NCBI GenBank assembly: GCA_013002105.1
Contig: JABDKS010000079.1
Coordinates: 1 to 18,871, forward strand
Origin: Pirellulaceae bacterium
GTDB lineage: Bacteria > Planctomycetota > Planctomycetia > Pirellulales > Pirellulaceae
Direction: 5' to 3'
Length of the DNA: 18,871 nt
Part shown: in pieces, positions 1 to 6,882 of the stretch
How the letters are laid out: each line of letters opens with the position of its first letter
How positions within the stretch are numbered: position 1 is the first letter of the stretch
Made by a program: the position numbers and the translations under genes
The notes under the pieces: model-generated
What the model was told of the DNA's origin: nothing
Databases searched by the model: none
The model's input: only the letters and a program-made list of their open reading frames with translations

Positions 1-33
1 AGCGAACACGGTACGCAAGCGTATACCGGATAG
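1..33 (+). CDS. Possible 3' end of a rightward gene cut by the window edge
   Basis: Frame 1 reads ten codons (SEHGTQAYTG) and stops at TAG 31-33. A strong terminator follows 28 nt later, which fits the end of a rightward transcription unit. Frame 2 is an alternative: it stays open to TGA at 80-82, but that stop lies inside the terminator stem, so it is less likely. Ten residues are too few to recognise a family, and no function can be given. Confidence 0.25.
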   Translation, partial: SEHGTQAYTG

Positions 34-61
34 TCCGCAGGCACTTCCCTCTGAAGAAATC

Positions 62-104
62 AAAAACGGCTGCCACGACTGAACGTTGTGGCGGCCGTTT
101 TTTT
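62..104. terminator. Strong rho-independent terminator, probably bidirectional
   Basis: The arms at 62-76 and 88-102 (core AACGGCTGCCAC / GTGGCGGCCGTT) form a stem with one G-U wobble and an 11-nt loop. On the plus strand seven Ts follow (98-104). The left arm begins with five As, so the minus-strand transcript also ends in a U run. It can end the gene entering from the left and also the leftward signalling operon, whose last stop is at 254. The 12-mer ttgtggcggccg in its right arm recurs in the hairpin at 10246-10280. Confidence 0.8.
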
Positions 105-253
105 CAGGTGCTCCGAAGAAGATTGACAGGAGCGGCTTGTGAGGATTTATGTAGGCCAGGACCGGGCATACGACCGACCCGCATCAATGATTAAAAATTC
201 TCATACGCGTTCGACTCTCTGTGTGCGCGATCGGTACACGTCCGCCCCACACC

Positions 254-1276
254 CTACTGGTCAGCGATTGGTGACCTAAAAAGGGTGGGCGGATCATTGG
301 CGATGACATGAACCGGTGGAGTGTTTTTTCGTTCCGGGATGACGATGTCGCTTGCCACAACCACCCGATTACGACCTGATTGTTTTGCGGCAAGCAACGA
401 TTGATCGGCCGCGTCGATCAAGGATTCGATTGTCGGTGTGTGGCGACTTCGTTGGGCAACGCCAAAACTGGCGGTGACGCTAATCGATTTGTTGGCGAAA
501 TCGAAGGGTGATCGCGCGAGTGTCGCTCGTGCACGCTCGGCCCATTGGGCGGCACACTTCTCGTCAGCGTCGACAAGAATCACACAGAATTCCTCGCCGC
601 CATAACGGGCAATGGAGTCCTTTGGACGCGTATTTTCGTTGATCAACTGCGCAACGCCACGTAACACTTGGTCACCTGCGAGGTGTCCCAACTGATCGTT
701 GATTCTCTTGAAAAAGTCTACGTCCAGAATCACGCAAGAAAGTGGGCAATCTAAATCGATCGACTCGTTCCAGCAGCGTTCGAATTCGGTGATCATCGCA
801 TGTCGATTCAGTACGCCGGTCAGGGCATCGGACCTTGCCGCCAGTTGTAACTCGTGCAGGAGAATACGGTTTTCATTTTGAATTTGTTGTCGTTGGATGG
901 CGTGGCGTAAAGTTCTTTCTAAATCTCTCGCGTCCAGCGAATCCTTGACCAGATAGTCTTGCGCGCCGCAATCGAGTGACTGAAGTGACGTTTTGTTATC
1001 GTCCAGGCCTGTCAGTACAACGATTGGCGTGCTGGGATTGTGTTGGTGGATCTTGCCGATGCCGTCGAGTCCAAATGAATCCGGTAGCGAAAGGTCCAAG
1101 AGGATGATGTCGCAGTGATGATCGTCGAGCCAATCGAGGGCCGCGGCCAAAGAAGTCGCCACGTGTGCTTGATGGGTGCCAGCGCACGTTAACAAGATCC
1201 GCTGAAACAATACAGCATCAGCGTCATCGTCTTCGACCAGCAAAATCGTTGTCGTTTTTGGTAATTGCGTATTCAT
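254..1276 (-). CDS. REC-GGDEF response regulator, active-type diguanylate cyclase
   Basis: This 340-residue cytoplasmic protein should make c-di-GMP from two GTP under control of a phosphorylated receiver domain. The REC domain covers about residues 10-125, with the acidic pocket EDDD near 15-18, acceptor Asp61 in LLDLSLPD and a switch Lys at 111. A short linker leads to a GGDEF domain at about 150-315. The active-site motif GGEEF lies at 226-230, and the product-inhibition I-site RPKD lies at 217-220, five residues upstream, so both catalysis and feedback control look intact. It is the last gene of the seven-gene operon, 33 nt after the Rcp1-like regulator. I chose ATG 1276; a TTG twelve bases upstream (1288) is also open, and neither has a clear ribosome binding site. 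The last 30 residues are a tail of unknown role. The REC domain closely resembles that of the kinase opening the operon. Confidence 0.93.
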   Translation of the reverse strand: MNTQLPKTTTILLVEDDDADAVLFQRILLTCAGTHQAHVATSLAAALDWLDDHHCDIILLDLSLPDSFGLDGIGKIHQHNPSTPIVVLTGLDDNKTSLQSLDCGAQDYLVKDSLDARDLERTLRHAIQRQQIQNENRILLHELQLAARSDALTGVLNRHAMITEFERCWNESIDLDCPLSCVILDVDFFKRINDQLGHLAGDQVLRGVAQLINENTRPKDSIARYGGEEFCVILVDADEKCAAQWAERARATLARSPFDFANKSISVTASFGVAQRSRHTPTIESLIDAADQSLLAAKQSGRNRVVVASDIVIPERKNTPPVHVIANDPPTLFRSPIADQ

Positions 1277-1309
1277 TTTCTGTGCCAAGTGGGGAACGTT
1301 TGGCGTCTT

Positions 1310-1783
1310 TCAGGCGTCCGCGTGAACCGGCGGTAGGGTGACCACGCCGAACCAATAGGTGCCAAGTCGTCGGACAGATTCGGTGAATTGATCGATGTCG
1401 ACAGGCTTTTGGATGTACGAATTGCATCCCAGGTCATAACTGCGGAGGATGTCCATCTCCTGTTCGCTGGTCGTTAACACGACAACCGGAATGCGACTGA
1501 GCAGTTCGTGGTTTCGTAGTTCAGCCAACACTTCCCGTCCGTTCATTTTTGGCATGTTCAAGTCAAGTAAGATCAGATCCGGGACGGGACATGTTGCGGG
1601 GTCGCTGAATGAACCCGAACGCGTCAGATAGTCCATCGCTTGCTCACCGTCTTCGGCGATCCGCAGATCGACGTTCAACGAATCATGTTTCAAAGCGCGA
1701 CGTGTCAGTTCTTGATCGCCCGGATCGTCTTCGACCAACAGAATCACAGCGGGTCCGTTTGGTTTTGATCGCTGATTTAGCAT
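1310..1783 (-). CDS. Single-domain response regulator, Rcp1-like
   Basis: This 157-residue stand-alone receiver has no output domain. The acidic pocket is VEDD (17-20), acceptor Asp74 sits in LLDLNMPKMNG, the switch Thr is 104 or 105 and the conserved Lys is 126 in YIQKP. The pattern VEDDPGD...LTRRAL with a C-terminal YWFGVV is typical of the Rcp1 family, which pairs with Cph1-type kinases. Its upstream neighbour is a kinase of that HisKA type (SHDLQEP), so the two are very likely a cognate pair. Its ATG overlaps the kinase stop by seven bases (ATGCTAA), and its ribosome binding site lies inside the kinase gene, which implies coupled translation. The reading frame stays open upstream to 2011, but that part only shadows the kinase and is not used. 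Confidence 0.92.
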   Translation of the reverse strand: MLNQRSKPNGPAVILLVEDDPGDQELTRRALKHDSLNVDLRIAEDGEQAMDYLTRSGSFSDPATCPVPDLILLDLNMPKMNGREVLAELRNHELLSRIPVVVLTTSEQEMDILRSYDLGCNSYIQKPVDIDQFTESVRRLGTYWFGVVTLPPVHADA

Positions 1784-3339
1784 TGGGTTGCTCCTGGTTG
1801 ATGGACTGTATTTGGAGTGGAATCGGCGGCGAGATTGGCGGCGGCGAGATGTCCCGCAACGGGAGTACCTTGCGTCTGCGAAGCCGATTGATGCTCCGTC
1901 GGTTGGGAGCCAGAATTGCCTGCTGGCAGCGAGAACAGGAATTGAGTTCCATGGCCCACTTCCGACTCGACCCAGATCTCGCCGTTGTGGCGTTGCACGG
2001 TCTTTTTGCAAATAGAAAGCCCGATTCCGGTACCTTCGTATTCGCTGCGGTTATGTAGTCGCTGGAAGGGTTGAAAGATTCGTTCGGCGTACGTCGGTTT
2101 CATTCCGATACCGTTGTCACGGACGCCCATTACCCATCGATCCTTGTCTCGTTTCGCCGTCAAGTGAATCACTGGCGATCGATCTTTGACGAATTTCAGC
2201 GCGTTGCTGATCAGGTTTTGATACAGTTGCGTCAGCATCACTCGATCGCCGACGACCGTCCCCAATTCATCGCGTGTGATCGTAGCACCGGTCTCTTGGA
2301 TTTTCAGTTCCAGTGAGTTGATCGCATCATCGACACAGGCGTCGATGTTAAGTGGTTCCTGTTTCATGGCGGCCCGTCCAACGCGAGAAAGTTCCAAGAG
2401 CGCCTGCACGAGATTCCTCATGCGATTGGCAGCATCGACAATGAATCCCAAGTCTCGTTTCGCATCTTCGTTTAATTCGCCGTCGACGTCCTGCTCCAAG
2501 AGTTTGCTGAACGATACAAGTTTGCGAATCGGTTCTTGCAGGTCGTGGCTGGCGACGTAGGTAAACTCATCGAGTTCCTTGTTCTGCAGGGCCAAGGCTT
2601 TGTTGGCAGCCGCCAATTCAGTGCTTGCCGCCGCCGCGGTGGCGACTGCCTGGCGTAATTCTTCTGTGCGACGGCGAACTTCTGTTTCGATCCGCGCGTT
2701 CGTGTTTTCTAAGCTGGCTTGATTTCGAACGTTGTCACGCATCTCGGCAAGACTTTGTCCGATCGCAACGATCAGAAAGATGTCCTCGAATACAACCCAA
2801 CCGGCGTGCTCGAGAAATCGTAAGTTGGCACCCGAAAGTACTCCGTAGACCGATTCGGGCCACAGCCAACCGCGGAATCCATGGTCTGCCGCAACGACTA
2901 CGGTCGCCGTCATGAGCACGCGCCAGTCGCGATAACAGGCCAAGAAGGCGAGTGATCCGAAAATGTGAAAGTGGGTTTCGATCCGTCCGCCGGTCAGGTG
3001 GATCAGCAACGCCGACGTCAGCATTTGGCCAATCGCTATGATGTGCCGTGTCAACGCACCGCCGGGTTTGAACCATGCCAGCATGACCGGCAGGCCCGCA
3101 ATCGCGCCACCAAGAAAGATGGCAGCCCAAACGTGCAAGTGTGTTTGACTGATCGCGCCGGACCAGGTTCGCGGTGAGATCCACCACGCTGCTGCGATTC
3201 CGGCGACCCACTGCACGACCATCAAGATTGCGAAAAGTCGATCTGTACGACAATGGATCGCGTGCTGTTGCTGACGCAGTAATTCGTCGGCACGGATCGA
3301 TTCAGCCGTGGTGTTTTGTTCGTCTATTTCTGGCAACAT
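1777..3339 (-). CDS. Membrane histidine kinase with His-rich transmembrane sensor
   Basis: This 520-residue inner-membrane kinase has an N-terminal sensor of about five hydrophobic segments (near 35-55, 69-90, 98-116, 127-150 and 179-197). The segments and their edges carry an unusual set of histidines (67, 69, 99, 114, 123, 125, 153, 178), including GGRIETHFHIFGSLAF. A helical, Ala/Glu-rich linker (about 200-258) leads to HisKA with phosphorylated His265 in SHDLQEP. The HATPase domain follows with N-box Asn375/Asn379, DNGIGM (408-413) and GTGIGL (436-441). The SHDLQEP type of HisKA is the Cph1-like class that partners Rcp1-like regulators, and such a regulator follows with a 7-nt overlap. 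About 50 residues of Ala/Thr/Gln-rich tail end the protein. ATG 3339 overlaps the preceding gene by 16 nt; a GTG at 3378 would overlap it by 55 nt and is less likely. The signal sensed is unknown. Confidence 0.92.
   Translation of the reverse strand: MLPEIDEQNTTAESIRADELLRQQQHAIHCRTDRLFAILMVVQWVAGIAAAWWISPRTWSGAISQTHLHVWAAIFLGGAIAGLPVMLAWFKPGGALTRHIIAIGQMLTSALLIHLTGGRIETHFHIFGSLAFLACYRDWRVLMTATVVVAADHGFRGWLWPESVYGVLSGANLRFLEHAGWVVFEDIFLIVAIGQSLAEMRDNVRNQASLENTNARIETEVRRRTEELRQAVATAAAASTELAAANKALALQNKELDEFTYVASHDLQEPIRKLVSFSKLLEQDVDGELNEDAKRDLGFIVDAANRMRNLVQALLELSRVGRAAMKQEPLNIDACVDDAINSLELKIQETGATITRDELGTVVGDRVMLTQLYQNLISNALKFVKDRSPVIHLTAKRDKDRWVMGVRDNGIGMKPTYAERIFQPFQRLHNRSEYEGTGIGLSICKKTVQRHNGEIWVESEVGHGTQFLFSLPAGNSGSQPTEHQSASQTQGTPVAGHLAAANLAADSTPNTVHQPGATQC
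1791..1795 (-). promoter_or_regulatory. Ribosome binding site (AGGAG) of the Rcp1-like regulator
   Basis: On the minus strand AGGAG lies seven bases before ATG 1783. It fixes the start of the 157-residue regulator and rejects the long upstream extension. It sits within the last codons of the kinase gene, as expected for translational coupling. Confidence 0.75.
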
Positions 3340-4016
3340 TGGTTTGCCCCCTGCGTCATGTTTGTTTCCAGGTCGCACCCGTAAACCTGGGCACGGTGGA
3401 CGTCTGTCGTGCCCCGACTAAGGAAACTGACGATGGTGGAATGCCCCAGGTTGTCGCCACTGTGACCACGCGATGGGGTAATCCCGCCGCTAAATTGCAG
3501 GTGACCATCACGGTCGTACAGCATGCACCACCCGGATGTTTCCGCTCCGAAACGCTTCGCTTCGACCCCGTCTGTATCCAGAACGGTTGTTACGCCGGGT
3601 ATCTGTGCTGCCGAAGACCAAAGGTCGGTTTGTTCCCAATGCGGATCGCCCGAACACTGCCTCGGTTTGACATACACGGCGATTGTTTGCATTTTGTCTC
3701 GACACTGCGTCATGATTCGCGCCAGTTCCCCGATACTCGCACGTGAGCATGGGCACTTTGGATGAACAAACATCACCAACGTGGGTCGGTTTTGAGCGTC
3801 AATCAATTGCGTTGTCTGAGGCCATTTCTGGGGCGACGCGTGACTCCAGCCAGGTTGATGTTCGTAGGACCAAAGTACTCCCAGTCCGCCGGTGACGGCG
3901 GCGGCCCACGTGATCACCAGGATCGACATCGCGATACCGCGCGGACGCGAACGCGCGCGGAGGTCCGCGTCGTGATCGTCGTATCGCGGCGGCTGGTTGA
4001 ACTCAGTCGACATCAT
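3324..4016 (-). CDS. Membrane-anchored thioredoxin-fold protein with a CPC motif
   Basis: This 230-residue protein has an Arg-rich cytoplasmic N-terminus (1-29) and one membrane segment at about 30-49. An outward-facing thioredoxin-like domain follows, with FVHPKCPCSRASIGEL at about 83-98; its cysteines Cys88 and Cys90 form a C-x-C site instead of the usual C-x-x-C. Similar proteins occur in planctomycete genomes, sometimes called RedB; I recall this family only loosely and give no symbol. The likely role is thiol redox chemistry or redox sensing in the periplasm. It lies between response regulators and a membrane kinase, 9 nt after the previous gene and overlapping the kinase start by 16 nt, so it is made together with them. 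Two adjacent ATG codons (4016 and 4013) could start it. The tail has further cysteines (CDLETN, NQCCQK). Confidence 0.75.
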   Translation of the reverse strand: MMSTEFNQPPRYDDHDADLRARSRPRGIAMSILVITWAAAVTGGLGVLWSYEHQPGWSHASPQKWPQTTQLIDAQNRPTLVMFVHPKCPCSRASIGELARIMTQCRDKMQTIAVYVKPRQCSGDPHWEQTDLWSSAAQIPGVTTVLDTDGVEAKRFGAETSGWCMLYDRDGHLQFSGGITPSRGHSGDNLGHSTIVSFLSRGTTDVHRAQVYGCDLETNMTQGANQCCQK

Positions 4017-4025
4017 TTTTGACCG

Positions 4026-4412
4026 TTAGGACGTAACCTTTGATTTGGACTGCTGGAGATCCGTCATGACGGTCAGCAGCTCATCAAAGACACCTGAGGA
4101 TTTGTGAATGTATTTTGCATTCAGTTCGTAACATCGCTGGATCGAATCATCGTCGGATCGCCCTGTAATAAACACTTTTGGCGTGGCTGCGATTTTTGGA
4201 TCGTTGCACAGGTCCTTGCATGCGGTGAGTCCATTTCCGGTCGGAGTTTCGATATCGATCAACATCAGATCGAAACTCTCACGGCTGGTTTTCATCATGG
4301 CTGACAGCCAGTTGTGCACGATCGTGGGAGTGTGTCCCCAAGATTCCAATCGCAAACGCATCATTTCGGTGTAATCGGTGTCATCATCGATGACCAAAAC
4401 TTTCAAACTCAT
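4026..4412 (-). CDS. Single-domain response regulator (CheY-like)
   Basis: This 128-residue receiver-only protein has the acidic pocket IDDD (8-11), acceptor Asp53 in LMLIDIETPTGNG, switch Thr83 in FITGR and Lys104 in YIHKS. The Lys is followed by Ser rather than the usual Pro, a small departure from the family. It has no output domain, so it should act by protein-protein contact or as a phosphate sink or relay. It is the third gene of the operon, with 9-nt gaps on both sides. AGGA lies eight bases before the ATG and supports the start. Confidence 0.9.
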   Translation of the reverse strand: MSLKVLVIDDDTDYTEMMRLRLESWGHTPTIVHNWLSAMMKTSRESFDLMLIDIETPTGNGLTACKDLCNDPKIAATPKVFITGRSDDDSIQRCYELNAKYIHKSSGVFDELLTVMTDLQQSKSKVTS

Positions 4413-4421
4413 CGTTCATTC

Positions 4422-4811
4422 CTAGTTGGAGGAGTCAAGTGCGGCCTGGACCGCGCTCAACAGGGATTCTTTGGAGTAAGGTTTCTGGAGAAAAAACTGC
4501 GCCCCGCTATCGAGCACGGCGTTTTGATTTTCGGGGCTCGCCGACAACATCACGACAGGAATAGCGTCAGTCGTAGGATCGGTTCGCAACAAGCGGAGCG
4601 CGGCCAAACCATCGAGTCCCGGCATACGGATATCCATCACGATCACGTCGGGCTGTTGCGATTTGGCGATCGCGACGCCGTCGTCACCGCGGGATGCCTT
4701 CAGTACTTCGTACCCGTTGCTGGCTAATCGCAGCGACGTCGCGTGACGAATGAACTCGTCATCATCGACAACCAACACAGTGGCTTGTTTACACGCGGAT
4801 CGTTCACACAT
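4422..4811 (-). CDS. Single-domain response regulator (CheY-like)
   Basis: This 129-residue receiver-only protein has the acidic pocket VDDD (15-18), acceptor Asp60 in VIVMDIRMPGLDG, switch Ser90 in MLSAS and Lys110 in FLQKPYS. It has no output domain. Its ATG (4811) overlaps the stop of the hybrid kinase upstream by eight bases (ATGTGTGA), and a strong GGAGG lies six bases before it inside the kinase gene. It is therefore coupled to that kinase and is its most likely partner. The open frame reaching 4952 is only a shadow of the kinase C-terminus and is rejected as a start. Confidence 0.92.
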   Translation of the reverse strand: MCERSACKQATVLVVDDDEFIRHATSLRLASNGYEVLKASRGDDGVAIAKSQQPDVIVMDIRMPGLDGLAALRLLRTDPTTDAIPVVMLSASPENQNAVLDSGAQFFLQKPYSKESLLSAVQAALDSSN

Positions 4812-6381
4812 TTTCGGCCTCCGAACGACAAGCGATCGCACCAATGGCATCCAAAAGGCTGTCACCGGCAGTCTTTGTGTGAAATGAACCGATGTGTTCA
4901 AATTCGATCGCCGGCAAGGGGCCGGAGGGGCGATTTCGATTGACACTGTCACGTTCTCGCTGGGCTCGCCCGATCACCTGATCGACGCGATTCCTGTTGG
5001 CACAGACCAGCAACAGCCATTTCCCTTCGCCGAGGTCAAAAACAAGGTCTCGGCTGTGGTGAATACCCACTAAAAAGTCGCCGACTTCCCGTTCTTCCTT
5101 GGCCGTCGGTGCATCGCATTTCCCCATCAGCAATGAGACATGGGCGCGATTTCGACTGATAGCGTTGAGCCGTTGGATGTACAGACGCGAGACCACGATT
5201 GGGTCATTTACTGGAATGGTGAACGAGAACGTGCTGCCTTCTCCGAGAACGCTTTGCAGCGAGATCGTTCCCAGATTCAGAGCAACGAGTTCTTTGGCGA
5301 TGGAGAGCCCAAGTCCGAATCCTTTTGCTGTGTTCTGCAAGCCGTTCTTGACTTGCTCGAATCGCTTGAAGATCAGTTGACAGTCATCGGGGGAGATGCC
5401 CGGGCCGTCGTCGGAAACAGAAATACGGACCTCGTTGTTCGCTTGGCAAGCTTCGGCGCGAACGATGACCGTTCCACCGGGTTGGGTGAACTTGATCGCA
5501 TTGGTGATCAGGTTCATCACAACGCGTCCGACCTTTTCGGGGTCGCAAAAAACGCCAGGCAAATCTTCGTCGATTTTCACCTGCAGTGTGATTCCACGCA
5601 GCAGCGCTTTTTGGTGCAGACCTGTAATCAGCCGCGACAAAAGTGTATCGGCGTGGCACGCCAGTCGATTGGCACAGAGCAGCCCAGAGTTCTGGCGGCT
5701 GACGTCCAGCATGTCGTCGACCATGTTGTTCAAATCGTCAACACGATCTCCGATGACTTGCAGCATTCGGATCTGTTCGGGTTGGACATCGCCAACGACT
5801 CCGTCCGCGATCAAACTGGCATACTCTTTGACAACTGTCAGAGGCGTCCGAAAGTCGTGCGATACGTTATTGATGCACTGTTGCGCGGTTTTGCAGAGCC
5901 TGCGTAATCGTCGGTTTTTTTTGTCCAGCAGTTTCGCTTGGCGCTGGAGTTCCAGCTTTTGGTTGTTCACTGCATCAAGCAACCGTCGAACCTTACGTTC
6001 ATTCTTCAAACGGTGTGTGCCATGTTCGATGGCGCGCTCAAGCGTGAAGGTGGAAATCTCCGGCTTGATCATGTAGTCCTGCGCGCCCTGGTCGAGAGCT
6101 TGCAGTTGTGTCGCCGAGTTTTCGAGTCCTGAGAGGACGATGATGGTCGTATCTTTGGTCGCGGCGCGAAGTTTGGCGACCGCGTCGATTCCGCTGCAGT
6201 CGGGCAAACCCAGGTCCGTCAGAATGATAGAAACGGAGTGCTCGTGAAGATGATCCAGGGCATCGACAAGGCTAGTGACCCATGTCAATTCGTGCAGAAT
6301 GCTACTACCACGCAAGGCACGACGCACAAGCATCGCATCACCGTCGTCGTCTTCAATCAGTAGTATCTGAGTTTTTTTCAT
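4804..6381 (-). CDS. Hybrid kinase: REC - HisKA - HATPase - degenerate GGDEF-like tail
   Basis: This 525-residue cytoplasmic kinase has no membrane segment and is the first gene of the operon. A receiver domain comes first (about 5-120; EDDDGD at 10-15, acceptor Asp56, Lys106 in MIKP). A charged coiled-coil linker (about 122-168) follows, then HisKA with His175 in SHDFRTPLT. The HATPase domain has Asn290/Asn294, DDGPGIS (324-330) and GFGLGLSI (354-361). Because its receiver is at the input end, phosphorylation probably controls the kinase. The final 130 residues look like a decayed GGDEF fold: RDLVFDLGEGKWLLLV (444-459) aligns by eye with the strand-hairpin-strand that normally carries GGDEF, but the catalytic residues are absent. 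It should be a non-catalytic regulatory or binding domain. GAGGGGG lies close upstream and supports the ATG. The next regulator overlaps its stop by 8 nt. Confidence 0.9.
   Translation of the reverse strand: MKKTQILLIEDDDGDAMLVRRALRGSSILHELTWVTSLVDALDHLHEHSVSIILTDLGLPDCSGIDAVAKLRAATKDTTIIVLSGLENSATQLQALDQGAQDYMIKPEISTFTLERAIEHGTHRLKNERKVRRLLDAVNNQKLELQRQAKLLDKKNRRLRRLCKTAQQCINNVSHDFRTPLTVVKEYASLIADGVVGDVQPEQIRMLQVIGDRVDDLNNMVDDMLDVSRQNSGLLCANRLACHADTLLSRLITGLHQKALLRGITLQVKIDEDLPGVFCDPEKVGRVVMNLITNAIKFTQPGGTVIVRAEACQANNEVRISVSDDGPGISPDDCQLIFKRFEQVKNGLQNTAKGFGLGLSIAKELVALNLGTISLQSVLGEGSTFSFTIPVNDPIVVSRLYIQRLNAISRNRAHVSLLMGKCDAPTAKEEREVGDFLVGIHHSRDLVFDLGEGKWLLLVCANRNRVDQVIGRAQRERDSVNRNRPSGPLPAIEFEHIGSFHTKTAGDSLLDAIGAIACRSEAENV
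4818..4822 (-). promoter_or_regulatory. Ribosome binding site (GGAGG) of the second operon gene
   Basis: GGAGG lies on the minus strand six bases before ATG 4811. It is one of the best Shine-Dalgarno matches in the window. It decides the start of the 129-residue regulator and sits inside the end of the kinase gene. Confidence 0.8.
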
Positions 6382-6882
6382 AATGCCCCCTCGTGCGAGA
6401 CATCTTGCTGTGCGTGTTAGTGCCCGACGGAAAATGGGTGGACGAATGTCTCTCGCCGAAACCTAGAACACGATCAGGCGTACGGCGGTGAGTTTCCGGT
6501 CGATTCAAAATGATTACAGGACAACGGCGGTCGGCGTCGTGAAATCGAACCTCCTAACCGCGTTTGTCGCTACAACCGTACGCAAGTGGGGGATCTATCG
6601 ATGGGGCATCGTGATCCGCTGCGTGTTGAGCGGCGATTCATCCGTTCAAGGCGCCATAACGTCGGGCCGTCCAATAGCGCCATCTTGGTAGGCGCATTTG
6701 ACGGCGGTCGCCGGTAATCCTGCTACGTAATCAAAGACGCAGATCAGCGATAGTCATGCGAACGGAGACCTTTTCTGCGACTCCGACCGCATTTGTGTTG
6801 GCCGGATGAACACACCGATGGTCTGATCGACTACTCTCTCATTTGACTGAACTAGGCGGTAAACAGTTAACGGGTGAGCGAT
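6382..6882. other. Intergenic region between the signalling operon and the first amt copy
   Basis: This 501-nt stretch separates divergent units and must hold the promoter of the leftward operon and that of the rightward amt gene. I see no convincing -35/-10 pair, no sigma-54 site of the TGGCAC-N5-TTGC kind and no strong hairpin. A weak TTGACT (6844-6849) followed 17 nt later by GTTAAC is the best promoter-like pattern, but it is very close to the amt start. Short open frames here have no family features. Confidence 0.4.

Noticed and set aside
184..393. Small minus-strand open frame at the left end
   Set aside because: It mostly overlaps the end of the diguanylate cyclase in another frame, and shows no family features or ribosome binding site.
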